Assembly: GCA_020248915.1 (NCBI GenBank) | Contig: JADCGP010000023.1 | Location: 20,970 to 84,969 of the forward strand | Length of the DNA: 64,000 bases | Direction of reading: 5' to 3' | DNA from: Rubrivivax sp. | GTDB lineage: Bacteria; Pseudomonadota; Gammaproteobacteria; Burkholderiales; Burkholderiaceae_C | Position numbers and translations under genes: made by a program | Notes under the pieces: model-generated | The model's input: only the letters and a program-made list of their open reading frames with translations | Told to the model about the DNA's origin: nothing | The model's database searches: none | In this document: positions 10,174 through 19,309 of the stretch, piece after piece | How positions within the stretch are numbered: the first letter of the stretch is position 1 | Layout: every line of letters begins with the position of its first letter

Positions 10174-11051
10174 GGCGCGGGCGCGGCGCGCCAGGACGGG
10201 TCGCGCTTGTCGAGGAAGCTCGCGATGCCCTCGCGGCCCTCGGCGCTGGCGCGGATGTCGGCGATGCGCCGCGCGGTGTCCTCGCGCAGCGCGGCGTCGA
10301 TGGGCCGCGCGGCCACGTCCTTGACCAGCTGCTTGCAGGCGCGCACCGCGGCCGGGCCGTTGCCCACCCAGGCGGCGACGATGGCGTCCACCTTGGCGTC
10401 GAGCGCGTCCGCGGCCGCCACCTCGTGCACGAAGCCCAGGCGCTGCGCGGTGGCGGCGTCGAAGCGCTCGGCGGTGGTGAAGTAGCGCCGCGCCGCCTGC
10501 TCGCCGAGCGCGCGCACGACGTAGGGGCCGATGGTGGCGGGCAGCAGGCCGAGCCGGGCCTCGCTGAGGCAGAACGTCACGCCCTCGGCGGCCACCAGCA
10601 CGTCGCACACCGCGGCCAGGCCCACGCCGCCGGCGTAGCAGTCGCCGTGGATGCGGCCGAGCACGGGCACGGGGCAGGACCAGATCGTCCACAGCATCTC
10701 GGCCAGCGCCGCCGCGTCGGCGCGGTTCTGCTCCCAGGTGTAGCCGGCCATCGCGCGCATCCACGACAGGTCGGCGCCGGCGCAGAAGGCCTTGCCGCGA
10801 CCGCCGAGCACGATGGCGCGCAGGCCGGGTTCGGCGCCGAGCGCACGGAAGGCGGCGGTGAGCTCGGCGACGACGCCGTCGTTGAAGGCGTTGCGCACCT
10901 CCGGTCGGTCGAGCCACACCTCGGCCACGTGGGGCGAGGGGCGGCGGACATCGAGCGTGGAAGCGGGCGCGGGCGCCGACGAGGCCGCGGGCGCGGCCGC
11001 GGGCGAGGCCGCGAGCGAGTGGGGGGACGGAACGCCGGGCGACGGGGTCAT
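10170..11051 (-). CDS. liuC: Methylglutaconyl-CoA hydratase (enoyl-CoA hydratase family)
   Basis: A 293-residue crotonase-fold enzyme that, by context, hydrates 3-methylglutaconyl-CoA to HMG-CoA. The fold shows RPEVRNAFNDGV, the oxyanion-hole segment GRGKAFCAGADLSWM, and IHGDCYAGGVGLAAVCD. EARLGLLPATIGPYV contains the region of the acid/base residues. The first ~32 residues are an Ala/Pro/Ser-rich tail absent from typical family members. It overlaps its upstream GNAT-DinB gene and its downstream DUF4126 gene by 4 bases each. Between mccB and mccA in one operon, methylglutaconyl-CoA is the most economical substrate. Confidence 0.88.
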   Translation of the reverse strand: MTPSPGVPSPHSLAASPAAAPAASSAPAPASTLDVRRPSPHVAEVWLDRPEVRNAFNDGVVAELTAAFRALGAEPGLRAIVLGGRGKAFCAGADLSWMRAMAGYTWEQNRADAAALAEMLWTIWSCPVPVLGRIHGDCYAGGVGLAAVCDVLVAAEGVTFCLSEARLGLLPATIGPYVVRALGEQAARRYFTTAERFDAATAQRLGFVHEVAAADALDAKVDAIVAAWVGNGPAAVRACKQLVKDVAARPIDAALREDTARRIADIRASAEGREGIASFLDKRDPSWRAAPAP

Positions 11052-12094
11052 GACAGGGCCTGCTCGCGCTGGAGCATGTAGACGAGGTCGAGCTCGGGCG
11101 CCGGCCGTCCCAGCGCGGTGAGCGCCGCGGTGACCTGGCCGCGGTGGTGGGTGCCGTGGTTGAAGACGTGCATCAGCGTGGCGGCCCAGGGCAGGCGCAT
11201 CGCCTCGCCGGTGGTGCGCCGGTACTCGATGGCGCCCTGCAGGCGCTCGGCGGGTGCGGCGCCGACGAGCGGCAGCCAGTTGGCGGTGCCCTCGACCAGC
11301 CGCGCGCGCAGGCGCTGGCGGTCGGGCTCGGCCTCGGCGTCGAGCTTCACCATCGGCGATTCACCGCGCGCGTAGCGGGGCCACCAGAGCAGCTGCCCGG
11401 CCACCAGCAGGTGGTTGAGCGTGCCGTGGATGCTGCGGAAGTAGAGGCCGGTGTCGCGCCGGCAGTCGGCGTCGTCGAGCGCGTCGACGTGCTCCATCAG
11501 CCGCCGCGTCGCCCAGCCGTCGTAGCGCGCCATGACGAGCAGATGCGCGCGCATCGGATCGGCCACGGGGTCGACCAGCACCTTGCGCAGCATCACGCTG
11601 CGGTAGGTCTTGCCCGCCCACTGCGCGCTGCCGACCTCGGCGTAACCTGAGCGGCCGTACCAGGCGCGCAGGTGGGCGGCCGGCGCGGCGGTGTCGAGCA
11701 CGATGCGCGCGAAGCCCTGCTCGCGCGCCCACTGCTCGGCGGCGGCCAGCAGCCGCGTGCCCAGGCCCGAGCGCTGCAGCGCGGGCTCGACGCCGAACTG
11801 GTGCAGGTGCGCCGTGTCGGGCGCCTGCAGCCAGCGCGCCTCGGCCACCCAGGGGTCGGCCGCCGCGTCGTAGGGCGGCGCGATGCAGACGCTGCCCACC
11901 GGCGCACCGGCCGCGTCGATTGCGACGAGGCAGGCGCCGCGCGCGACGCGCCGGCGCGTCGTCGCCTCGTCCTGCGTCGCGGCGGTGAAGTTCATGCCGG
12001 CCGCGGCCAGGCCGGCGTAGGCGCGGTTGAGCATCGCCGTCAGCGCGCCGAGATCGTCGGCGGGCTGCAGCGGGCGGATCGCCAGTTCGGGCAC
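11048..12094 (-). CDS. GNAT acetyltransferase - DinB fusion protein
   Basis: A 348-residue two-domain protein. Residues 1-~165 are a GNAT N-acetyltransferase with the acetyl-CoA loop VEPALQRSGLGTRLL and the C-terminal AWYGRSGYAEVG. Residues ~175-348 are a DinB-type four-helix domain with likely metal histidines in IHGTLNHLL and FNHGTHHRGQ. The two domains are joined in one uninterrupted frame, and MRAHLLVMARYDGW at the junction resembles the natural N-terminus of free-standing DinB proteins. The GTG at 12094 is chosen as start because it opens the GNAT domain 26 bases after mccB ends. Substrates are unknown. DinB proteins are often thiol-dependent transferases, so a detoxification role is conceivable but unproven. 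Confidence 0.82.
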   Translation of the reverse strand: MPELAIRPLQPADDLGALTAMLNRAYAGLAAAGMNFTAATQDEATTRRRVARGACLVAIDAAGAPVGSVCIAPPYDAAADPWVAEARWLQAPDTAHLHQFGVEPALQRSGLGTRLLAAAEQWAREQGFARIVLDTAAPAAHLRAWYGRSGYAEVGSAQWAGKTYRSVMLRKVLVDPVADPMRAHLLVMARYDGWATRRLMEHVDALDDADCRRDTGLYFRSIHGTLNHLLVAGQLLWWPRYARGESPMVKLDAEAEPDRQRLRARLVEGTANWLPLVGAAPAERLQGAIEYRRTTGEAMRLPWAATLMHVFNHGTHHRGQVTAALTALGRPAPELDLVYMLQREQALS

Positions 12095-12120
12095 GGCGCG
12101 GTCCTCGGGCCGGGCGGCCC

Positions 12121-13731
12121 TCACATCCGGAACACGCCGAACTGCGGCCGCTCCGGGATCGGCGCGTTCAGCGCCGCCGACAGGCCGAGCGCCAGCACGC
12201 GCCGGGTGTCGGCCGGGTCGATGACGCCGTCGTCCCACAGCCGGGCGCTGGCGTAGTACGGGTGCGCCTGGCGCTCGAACTGCTCGAGGATCGGGCGCTT
12301 GAACGCGGCTTCCTCCTCGGCGCTCCAGCGCCCGCCCTTGGCCTCGATGCCGTCGCGCCGCACGGTGGCCAGGACGCTGGCGGCCTGCTCGCCGCCCATC
12401 ACGCCGATGCGCGCGTTGGGCCACATCCACAGGAAGCGCGGCGAGTAGGCGCGGCCGCACATGCCGTAGTTACCGGCGCCGAAGCTGCCGCCGATGATGA
12501 CCGTCAGCTTGGGCACCGTGGCCGTGGCCACCGCGGTGACCATCTTCGCGCCGTGCTTGGCGATGCCCTCGTTCTCGTACTTGCGGCCTACCATGAAGCC
12601 GGTGATGTTCTGCAGGAACACCAGCGGCACGCGGCGCTGGCAGCAAAGCTCGATGAAGTGCGCCCCCTTGAGCGCGCTCTCGCCGAACAGGATGCCGTTG
12701 TTGGCGATGATGCCCACCGGCATGCCCTCGAGGTGCGCGAACCCGGTGACCAGCGTCGGGCCGTAGCGCGCCTTGAACTCGTCGAACTCGCTGCCGTCGA
12801 CGATGCGGGCGACGATCTCGCGCACGTCGAAGGGCTTGCGCGGGTCGGTCGGGATCACGCCGTGCAGTTCGGCCGGGTCGAAGCGCGGCGGCCGCGGCGC
12901 CACGGTGGCCAGCGACCGCGGCTTGACGCGGTTGAGCCGCGCCACGCTGGCGCGAGCGAGCGCGAGCGCGTGGGTGTCGCTGTCGGCCAGGTGGTCGGCC
13001 ACGCCGGACAGCCGCGTGTGCACGTCGCCGCCGCCCAGGTCCTCCGCGCTGACCACCTCGCCGGTGGCGGCCTTCACCAGCGGGGGGCCGCCGAGGAAGA
13101 TCGTGCCCTGCTCGCGCACGATGATGGCCTCGTCGCTCATCGCCGGCACGTAGGCGCCGCCGGCCGTGCACGAGCCCATCACGACGGCGATCTGCGGGAT
13201 GCCCTGCGCCGACATGCCGGCCTGGTTGAAGAAGATCCGGCCGAAGTGCTCGCGGTCGGGGAACACCTCGTCCTGGTTGGGCAGGTTGGCGCCGCCGGAG
13301 TCGACCAGGTAGATGCAGGGCAGCCGGTTCTGCTCGGCGATCTCCTGCGCGCGCAGGTGCTTCTTCACCGTGAGCGGGTAGTAGGTGCCGCCCTTCACGG
13401 TGGCGTCGTTGCAGACGATCACGCACTCGACGCCGGCGACGCGGCCGATGCCGGCGATCAGGCCCGCGCCAGGCGCGTCGTCGTCGTACATCCCCAGCGC
13501 GGCCAGCGGCGCGATCTCGAGGAACGGCGTGTCGGGGTCGAGCAGCATCTCGACGCGGTCGCGCGGCAGCAGCTTGCCGCGCGCCAGGTGCCGGGCGCGC
13601 GCCGCCTCGCCGCCGCCCTGCGCGATCTGCGCGAGCCTGGCGTTCAGGTCGCCGACCAGCAGCCGCATCGCGCGGCTGCCGGCCTGGAAGTCCTCGGAGC
13701 GGGGATCGAGCTTGGAGGTCAGGACGGGCAA
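12121..13731 (-). CDS. liuB: Methylcrotonyl-CoA carboxylase, carboxyltransferase beta subunit
   Basis: A 536-residue carboxyltransferase that moves the carboxyl group from biotin to 3-methylcrotonyl-CoA. The crotonase-like double domain shows [26 protein letters not shown] (quoted in part: [13 protein letters not shown]), [17 protein letters not shown], and [15 protein letters not shown], all diagnostic of MCC beta subunits. No ATG fits the N-terminus. TTG at 13731 is preceded by GAGGAG with 8-base spacing and gives a family-typical start, so it is preferred. It probably heads the liu transcript, 26 bases after the rhodanese gene. Together with the alpha subunit at 6228-8246 it forms the carboxylase. 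Confidence 0.92.
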   Translation of the reverse strand: MPVLTSKLDPRSEDFQAGSRAMRLLVGDLNARLAQIAQGGGEAARARHLARGKLLPRDRVEMLLDPDTPFLEIAPLAALGMYDDDAPGAGLIAGIGRVAGVECVIVCNDATVKGGTYYPLTVKKHLRAQEIAEQNRLPCIYLVDSGGANLPNQDEVFPDREHFGRIFFNQAGMSAQGIPQIAVVMGSCTAGGAYVPAMSDEAIIVREQGTIFLGGPPLVKAATGEVVSAEDLGGGDVHTRLSGVADHLADSDTHALALARASVARLNRVKPRSLATVAPRPPRFDPAELHGVIPTDPRKPFDVREIVARIVDGSEFDEFKARYGPTLVTGFAHLEGMPVGIIANNGILFGESALKGAHFIELCCQRRVPLVFLQNITGFMVGRKYENEGIAKHGAKMVTAVATATVPKLTVIIGGSFGAGNYGMCGRAYSPRFLWMWPNARIGVMGGEQAASVLATVRRDGIEAKGGRWSAEEEAAFKRPILEQFERQAHPYYASARLWDDGVIDPADTRRVLALGLSAALNAPIPERPQFGVFRM

Positions 13732-13757
13732 GTGCGGGTCTCCTCGACGCGGAGCGA

Positions 13758-14177
13758 TCAGGGGGGCGTGGCGCGGCGCGGCTTGTCGGCCACCGGCGCG
13801 CCGGCGGCCTTCCAGGCGTTGAAGCCGCCCTCCAGGTGGCACACCTTCGGGAAGCCCATCTCCTGCAACTGGCGCGCCGCCAGCGCCGAGCGCCAGGCGC
13901 CGGCGCAGAACAGGACCATCGTCTTGTCGCCGCCGTCGGCGCCGGCGAACTCGGCACGGAAATAGGGCGATGCGGGATCGACCCAGAACTCGAGCATGCC
14001 GCGCGGCGCGTGCACCGCGCCGGGGATCACGCCCTCGCGCTCGAGCTCGCGCACGTCGCGCAGGTCGACGAACAGCATGCCGGGCTGGCCGAGCGCGGCA
14101 CGCGCCTCGTCCAGGCCGAGGGTGCGGATGCGGGCGGTGGCCTCGGCCACCAGCTGGGAGACGGGCAGGATGGGCAT
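13758..14177 (-). CDS. Single-domain rhodanese-like protein
   Basis: A 139-residue rhodanese-fold protein, a putative sulfur carrier or sulfurtransferase. [25 protein letters not shown] is the usual fold entry (in part: [17 protein letters not shown]). The active-site loop is CAGAWRS, with the catalytic Cys and the Arg of the CxxxxR pattern, and [14 protein letters not shown] is the C-terminal family signature. No signal peptide is present, so it is cytoplasmic. It lies between the DsbA-like isomerase gene and liuB on the same strand with gaps of 44 and 26 bases, probably in the same transcript. Confidence 0.88.
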   Translation of the reverse strand: MPILPVSQLVAEATARIRTLGLDEARAALGQPGMLFVDLRDVRELEREGVIPGAVHAPRGMLEFWVDPASPYFRAEFAGADGGDKTMVLFCAGAWRSALAARQLQEMGFPKVCHLEGGFNAWKAAGAPVADKPRRATPP

Positions 14178-14221
14178 CGGTGGCGTGGGACGTTGCGGGG
14201 CAGCGGGACCGCGGCGCGGCG

Positions 14222-14845
14222 CTAGAACGGGCCGCTCGCCAGCCAGCGCTCGATCTGCGGCTTGCGGTCGTTGCCCCAGAAGGGTTCGCCGTCGACGACG
14301 AAGAACGGGGCACCGAACACGCCGGCGGCGATGGCCTGCTCGTTGGCGCGCTTCAGGCGCTCCTTCCAGGCCGGGTCGTTCCAGACGCGCTCGGCCTCGT
14401 CGGGGTCGAGCCCGTGGCCGGCGGCCAGCGCGCGCAGCATGTCGCGCTCGCCGATCGGCTCGCCGCGCGTGAACACCGCACGCAGCCCGGCGGTCGCCCA
14501 GGCGGCGGCGGCCTCGTCGCCGCGGGTGTCGGCCAGCCACCAGAACACGCGCGCGGCGTTCTGGGTCGGGATCGGGAAGCTCGCCGGCATCGCGTAGGGC
14601 AGGCCCTCGAAACGTGCCGAGCGCGCGAAGTCGCGCACCGAGTACTCGCGCTTGATCGGGTAGGACACCGGGCTCTTCAGCTCGGCGGCCTGGAAGGTCA
14701 CGCCCAGCAGGATCGCGTGGCGGCGCACGCGGCGGCCGTGGCGGGCGGCCAGCGCGCCGACCCACTCGTTGGCGACGTAGGAGTACGGCGACGAGAAGTC
14801 GAAATAGAAGTCGATCCGGCGATCCAATCGGGCACCCCGCTGCAC
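14222..14845 (-). CDS. DsbA-family / 2-hydroxychromene-2-carboxylate isomerase-like protein
   Basis: A 207-residue thioredoxin-fold protein related to HCCA isomerase. The N-terminal strand reads [18 protein letters not shown], in which SPYS takes the place of the CxxC. The C-terminal half has [20 protein letters not shown] with the cis-proline loop. It is about as long as, but clearly different from, its relative at 1539-2168. The GTG at 14845 is used as start; a TTG at 14827, preceded by a GGGG purine run, is an alternative. It is the first minus-strand gene after the divergent membrane-protein gene at 14938. Confidence 0.82.
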   Translation of the reverse strand: MQRGARLDRRIDFYFDFSSPYSYVANEWVGALAARHGRRVRRHAILLGVTFQAAELKSPVSYPIKREYSVRDFARSARFEGLPYAMPASFPIPTQNAARVFWWLADTRGDEAAAAWATAGLRAVFTRGEPIGERDMLRALAAGHGLDPDEAERVWNDPAWKERLKRANEQAIAAGVFGAPFFVVDGEPFWGNDRKPQIERWLASGPF

Positions 14846-14937
14846 GGCCCGGCGCTGCCGCGGACAGGGACGCGTCCGCGGGGTCGCGCGCGGGCCCCGG
14901 TGTGCATCCTACGCCGGCGCCGGCGTACCATGGCCGG

Positions 14938-15636
14938 ATGAACCCAGTCCACGGCGGCGTGCTCTGGCTCGACCTGGCGCTCGCGCTGCCGGCCCTGGCG
15001 GCGGCGCTGGCGGTGCGGCCCTGGCGCGCACTGCCCGCGGTGGCCCCCGCACCCTGGCCCTGGCTGGCCTGGTGCGCGGTGCTGCCGCTGCCCTGGTCGG
15101 CGGACCGGCTCGGCGCCAACCCGCTGGTGCCGATGCTCTCGGGCGCCTGCCTGCTGATGCTGATGGCGGGCTGGCCGCTCGCGGTGCTCGCGCTCGTGCC
15201 GGTGGCCCTGCTGGCGGCGCTGCTGGCCGACCTCGCGCCCGCCGCGGCGCTGCACCGCTACGTCTGGCTCGGGCTGGTGCCGGCGACGCTGGCGCTCGTC
15301 CTCGGCGCGGCGATCCGGCGCTGGCTGCCGCGTCACCTCTTCGTCTACATCCTGGGCCGCGGCTTCTTCGCCACCGCTTTGGCGACGGCGCTCGCGGGCT
15401 TCGTGGCGCTCGCCCTGCAGGCCCTGCCGGAAGGGACGAACCGCGCCGACCTGCTGCTCGCGCGCGGCCTGATGGCCTCGGGCGACGCCTTCATCGCCGG
15501 GATGATCGTCGCCATCTTCGTCGCGCTGCGGCCGGGCTGGCTGGCCACCTACGCCGACCGGCTGTACCTGCCGGCCGGGCTCGGGACTGCGCACGCGCCC
15601 GCGTCGGCAGAGGGGAACGGGCATGAGCGGCGCTGA
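14938..15636 (+). CDS. CbiM-like (ECF-type) integral membrane protein
   Basis: A 232-residue hydrophobic protein with about six membrane segments. The N-terminus MNPVHGGVLWLDLALALP and the loop AADRLGANPLVPM-like region (seen as ADRLGANPLVP) resemble predicted CbiM/COG3235 energy-coupling-factor permeases for metal or cobalamin-related uptake. The conserved acidic/Gly patch LMASGDAFIAGM sits before the last helix. No ATPase or partner subunit is nearby, so a transport role is only suggested. The ATG at 14938 is preferred over the upstream ATG at 14902 because it begins the family-like MNPVH motif. It overlaps the aldolase gene by 14 bases. Confidence 0.7.
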   Translation: MNPVHGGVLWLDLALALPALAAALAVRPWRALPAVAPAPWPWLAWCAVLPLPWSADRLGANPLVPMLSGACLLMLMAGWPLAVLALVPVALLAALLADLAPAAALHRYVWLGLVPATLALVLGAAIRRWLPRHLFVYILGRGFFATALATALAGFVALALQALPEGTNRADLLLARGLMASGDAFIAGMIVAIFVALRPGWLATYADRLYLPAGLGTAHAPASAEGNGHERR

Positions 15637-16486
15637 CGACACCAGCGCCGCGGGCGGCGCCGACGACACCAGCGCCGCGGGCAGCGCGGGTCACGCCGGC
15701 GCCGGCGGCGGCAGCCGCACGGCCGACGCATCCGCGTGGAGCGCCGCCGAGTGGGCGGCACGCCGCCAGCTCGCCGCCTGCTACCGCGTGTTCGACCTGC
15801 TGGGCTGGACCGAGCTGGTCTACAACCACGTCTCGCTGCGCGTGCCCGGCGCGCCGCAGCAACTGCTGCTCAACCGCTTCGGGCTCCACTACCGCGAGGT
15901 GCGGGCGTCCAACCTCGTCAAGATCGACCTCGCCGGGTGCGTGCTCGAGCCGCCGGGCGCCCCGGTCAACGCCGCCGCGGTCGCGCCCCACACCGCGATC
16001 CACGCCGCGATCGCCGACGCGCACTGCGTCATGCACACCCACACCACCGCAGGCATGGCGGTGGCCAGCAGCGCCGCGGGGCTGTCGATCACCAACTTCT
16101 ACGCCGCGCAGCTCGGCGGCCGCGTGGCCTATCACGACTTCGAGGGCATCACGCTGCACGGCGGCGAGGGCCCGCGCCTGGTGCGCGACATCGCCGGCGC
16201 CGACGGCAGCGACCCCAAGCCCGCGGTGATCCTGCGCAACCACGGCCTGCTGGCCTGGGGCCGCACGCTGCCCACGGCCTTCTACACGCTGTGGATCCTG
16301 CAGCGCGCCTGCGAGGTGCAGTGCGCCGGCGCCGCCCTCGGGCCGCGGCTGGAGATCCCGCAGGAGGTGCAGCGCCGCTGCGCCCGCGACGCACGCCACG
16401 TCGCCACCGGCGACGACATCGGGCGCGACGCCTTCGAAGCGATGGTGCGGCTGGTCGACCGCATCGACCCGTCGTGGCGCGACTGA
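15623..16486 (+). CDS. Class II aldolase/adducin-family protein
   Basis: A 287-residue protein. The first ~35 residues are a low-complexity tail containing a duplicated DDTSAAG segment, encoded by an imperfect 27-base duplication. The class II aldolase/adducin domain follows, with zinc-ligand histidines in MHTHTTAGMAV and in LRNHGLLAWG. Related proteins are fuculose- or ribulose-phosphate aldolases, but many bacterial members have no known substrate. AGAGGGG upstream of the ATG at 15623 supports that start, inside the 3' end of the membrane-protein gene. Confidence 0.82.
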   Translation: MSGADDTSAAGGADDTSAAGSAGHAGAGGGSRTADASAWSAAEWAARRQLAACYRVFDLLGWTELVYNHVSLRVPGAPQQLLLNRFGLHYREVRASNLVKIDLAGCVLEPPGAPVNAAAVAPHTAIHAAIADAHCVMHTHTTAGMAVASSAAGLSITNFYAAQLGGRVAYHDFEGITLHGGEGPRLVRDIAGADGSDPKPAVILRNHGLLAWGRTLPTAFYTLWILQRACEVQCAGAALGPRLEIPQEVQRRCARDARHVATGDDIGRDAFEAMVRLVDRIDPSWRD

Positions 16487-16599
16487 GCCCCGAGCGACCC
16501 GCGGGCGGCGCCCGCGCCGCCCGCGCCGGTGCCGAGGCAGGTCAAGGCGCGACGGCGCATCCGGGCGATGCTGCGGCCATCGACCAGCCCGCGCCGCCG

Positions 16600-17412
16600 A
16601 TGACCGAACGCCACCCGCACCGTGGGCAGCCGCACGCGCTGCACTCCCTGGCCGAGTGGCGCGCGCTGCTCGAGCTGGCGGCGCTGCCCTGGACCTGGCC
16701 GTGCCTGCAGCTGGCTCCGCGCGGCGACGGCCACCCGGTGCTGCTGCTGCCGGGCTTCATGGCCGACGAGTCCACGCTGTTCGCGCTGAAGGCCTTCCTG
16801 CGCGGCCGCGGCTACGACGTGCAGACCTGGGGCTTCGGCCGCAACGTCGGCTTCCGCAGCCGGCACGCGCAGGCGCTGGAGCAGAAGATCCGGCACCTGC
16901 AACACGCCAGCGGCCGCCGCGTCAGCCTGGTCGGCTGGAGCCTGGGGGGCGTGTTCGCGCTGTACGGCGCCCACCAGGCGCCCGAGTGCGTGCGCTGCGT
17001 CGTCACGCTGGGCAGCCCAATCAGCGTCGACGAGCAGGGCAGCCAGTCGCCGGCCGTGGTGCGGGCGCTGTACCGCCTGATCGCCCACCGGATGGGGCCC
17101 GACGTGCACGCGATGCAGCCGCGGGCCAAGAAGCTGCGCGAGCGCCGGCTGCTGCCGGTGCCCACCAGCTGCCTGTACTCGCTGAGCGACGGCGTCGTGC
17201 CGCCGCAGGAGGCCACCATCGGCGGCGACCCGGCGCTGCACGAGAACATCCGCGTGCAGGGCAGCCACACCGGGCTCGGCTTCAACCCGATGGTGCTGGC
17301 CATCGTGGCCGAGCGTCTTGCCCAGCCCGAGGGCCGGTGGCAGCCGTTCAGGCCGCAGGGGTGGTGGGGGACCGCCTACCGCTGGGCGACGCACGGCGCG
17401 TTGCCCGTCTAG
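16600..17412 (+). CDS. Alpha/beta hydrolase
   Basis: A 270-residue serine hydrolase without a signal peptide. The fold shows PVLLLPGFMADEST (oxyanion strand) and the nucleophile elbow GWSLGGVFAL. SLSDGVVPP carries a likely acid residue, and GSHTGLGFNP the catalytic His. The pattern fits PGAP1/triacylglycerol-lipase-like hydrolases that act on esters. Its last 65 bases overlap the 3' end of the convergent WS/DGAT gene. Opposing orientation rules out a shared operon, but an ester hydrolase beside an ester synthase is suggestive. Confidence 0.8.
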   Translation: MTERHPHRGQPHALHSLAEWRALLELAALPWTWPCLQLAPRGDGHPVLLLPGFMADESTLFALKAFLRGRGYDVQTWGFGRNVGFRSRHAQALEQKIRHLQHASGRRVSLVGWSLGGVFALYGAHQAPECVRCVVTLGSPISVDEQGSQSPAVVRALYRLIAHRMGPDVHAMQPRAKKLRERRLLPVPTSCLYSLSDGVVPPQEATIGGDPALHENIRVQGSHTGLGFNPMVLAIVAERLAQPEGRWQPFRPQGWWGTAYRWATHGALPV

Positions 17413-18889
17413 TGCCGGCGCCGGCGGCACGGCGGGCCGTGCGGGACGGCGTCGATGCGGGGGCGTCGGGCCGCGGCGGCGCGGCGCGCGCCAGCAGCTC
17501 CTGGAAGCTGTCGCGCACGCACTGCGCGAAGACGGCCGGATCGGGCATCAGCTCGCGGCACGAGGTGGGCGAGACGATGACGCGGCCGTCGTAGCTCGTC
17601 ACCGCGAACACCAGGCCGTTGCCGTCGGCGATGGGCATGATGGCCGAGAAGTAGGTCATGCGCGCTCCGCACAGGAACAGCGGCTGCTCGGGGCCGGGCA
17701 CGTTGGTGATCGTGCAGTGCGCCAGCGGCGCGCGCCGCTCCAGGCTGGCGAGCGCACGGCCGAGCAGCTTGCCGCTGAGCGCCAGCGTGGCGGCCGGCAT
17801 CCGCTGGCCGGCCTGCGCCAGCTCGCGCGCGCCGAGAGCGCGCGCCACCACGTCCGACGAGGAGGTCTGGGCGTGCACGTGCGCGAGCCGCGCGAGCGGG
17901 TCGTCGAGGTCGGTGCCGAGGTCGACGCGCGTGAACGCCAGCTGCGGCGGCGCGTCGGCCGGCGCGCCGGGCTCGCGCACGTAGAACGGTGCCATCGCCG
18001 ACAGGCTGGCCGCCGGCAGTTCGCCGTGCAGCGACAGGTAGCGCCGCAGCGCCCCGCCGCACAACGCCAGCACGACGTCGTTTACGTCGGCGCCCTCGAC
18101 CAGGCCGCGGATGGCGCGGAACTCGTCGAGCCCGAAGCGCCGCGTCTCGAACACGCGGTGCGGGCTGACGGTGGCGTTGAAGCGCGTGACCGGCATCTTG
18201 TCGCCGCCGCCGGCCAGGTCGGCGAGCAGGTGGGTCGCTGCCGGCACGGCGTGGCGCCACGCGCGCCCGAGCGGGCCGGCCAGCGTCAGCGGCGCCAGCG
18301 CCGAGTGCGCCAGGCCGCGCGCCACCATCGGCACGAGGCCGGGCGCCCGCTCCGGGAACCACGGCGCGGGCGGCGCCGGCGCGGGCGGCTCGGCCGTGGT
18401 GTCGTGCAGCAGCGCGGTGATCTCGCTGCCGCTCTCGGGGTCGATCAGCGCCTGGTGCGTCTTGGTGAGCAGCGCGAAGGTGCCCGGCGGCAGGTCGAGG
18501 AAGCCGTCCAGGCCCTCGATCACGTGGATCTCCCACAGCGGCCGCCCGAGGTCGAGCGGGCGCGCGTGGATGCGCGAGGCCTGGATGCAGAACTGCCGCC
18601 AGTCGCCCGGCTTGGGCAGCGCGATGTGGCGGACGTGGTACTCGAGGTCGAAGTCGGGGTCGTCGACCCAGTACGGGTGGTCCAGGCCGAGCGGCACGCG
18701 CACGAGCTTCTGCCGCAGCACCGGCAGCGCGGCGATTCGCTCCTCGATGCGGCGCAGGATGCTCTTGAAGCGCACCAGCCCCTGCGGCGCGGTGCGCTGG
18801 TCGTAGACGTGGATCAGCGTGACGTTCGCGTTGGCGTGCGTCGTGTCGGAGTACAGGAAAGAGGCGTCGTGGCCGCTCAGCTGGCGCAT
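17348..18889 (-). CDS. Wax ester synthase/diacylglycerol acyltransferase (WS/DGAT) family protein
   Basis: A 513-residue acyltransferase of the family that makes wax esters or triacylglycerols from acyl-CoA. It opens with MRQLSGHDASFLYSDT, which fixes the start. The active-site block, normally HHxxxDG, reads HQALIDP here: the first His and the Asp are kept, but the second His is Gln and the Gly is Pro. Downstream family blocks NDVVLALCGGALRRYL, the C-terminal ITNVPGP and SYDGRVIVS are intact. The last ~55 residues are a basic Ala/Arg/Pro tail overlapping the convergent hydrolase gene. Activity as a canonical acyltransferase is uncertain because the second His is considered the catalytic base. 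Confidence 0.85.
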   Translation of the reverse strand: MRQLSGHDASFLYSDTTHANANVTLIHVYDQRTAPQGLVRFKSILRRIEERIAALPVLRQKLVRVPLGLDHPYWVDDPDFDLEYHVRHIALPKPGDWRQFCIQASRIHARPLDLGRPLWEIHVIEGLDGFLDLPPGTFALLTKTHQALIDPESGSEITALLHDTTAEPPAPAPPAPWFPERAPGLVPMVARGLAHSALAPLTLAGPLGRAWRHAVPAATHLLADLAGGGDKMPVTRFNATVSPHRVFETRRFGLDEFRAIRGLVEGADVNDVVLALCGGALRRYLSLHGELPAASLSAMAPFYVREPGAPADAPPQLAFTRVDLGTDLDDPLARLAHVHAQTSSSDVVARALGARELAQAGQRMPAATLALSGKLLGRALASLERRAPLAHCTITNVPGPEQPLFLCGARMTYFSAIMPIADGNGLVFAVTSYDGRVIVSPTSCRELMPDPAVFAQCVRDSFQELLARAAPPRPDAPASTPSRTARRAAGAGTRRATRRASPSGRRSPTTPAA

Positions 18890-19266
18890 GGGGCGCGTCC
18901 TTGGTCTGCGGTGCGCACCGCAATGGTCGCACGGCGGGCGGCGGGAGGGGCGCGCCCGGGCGTGCGTCGACGTGGTCCTGCAACGCAGCCCAGCCATGCA
19001 GGTCGGGTGACGCCAGTGCTGGTGCCAGTGCGGATGAACGCCAATCCAGAGATAGCAAACCGTACGGCGCGGAGTCCGGGACGTCGGAGCCCACGACCCA
19101 TCCCTCGTGAAGCAGGCCTTCCCTCATGAATGCGAGCTTCTCGTAGCTGCCTGCCGACGCACCATTCCCGGGAATCGATGTCCGCCTTGGGGGCGATTCA
19201 GCCCGATCTCTCCGAATGCAAAGGCGATGACCTCTTCACGGGGAACTCACGAGACCGCGACTGCCG
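18890..19266. other. Gene-less stretch upstream of the WS/DGAT gene
   Basis: About 380 bases without a convincing gene. The first ~100 bases resemble the flanking very high-GC DNA and should hold the WS/DGAT promoter; the rest has lower GC, like the LRR gene that follows. Short frames are present but none has a plausible ribosome-binding site or protein-like composition. Confidence 0.5.
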
Positions 19267-19309
19267 GCAACGGCATCCAGCAGCGGCGCCACGCGCTGAA
19301 TGCCGTTGC
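19267..19309 (-). terminator. Perfect 10-bp inverted repeat at the end of the LRR gene
   Basis: GCAACGGCAT (19267-19276) pairs with ATGCCGTTGC (19300-19309) around a 23-base loop and touches the stop codon of the minus-strand LRR gene. The position suggests a terminator or 3'-end stabiliser. There is no T-run, and the loop is long for an intrinsic terminator. Confidence 0.45.

Noticed and set aside
19267..19309. Possible integron attC site after the LRR gene
   Set aside because: The arms contain CAAC/GTTG, but the flanking bases do not match the RYYYAAC and GTTRRRY core sites. There is no second site or integron integrase.
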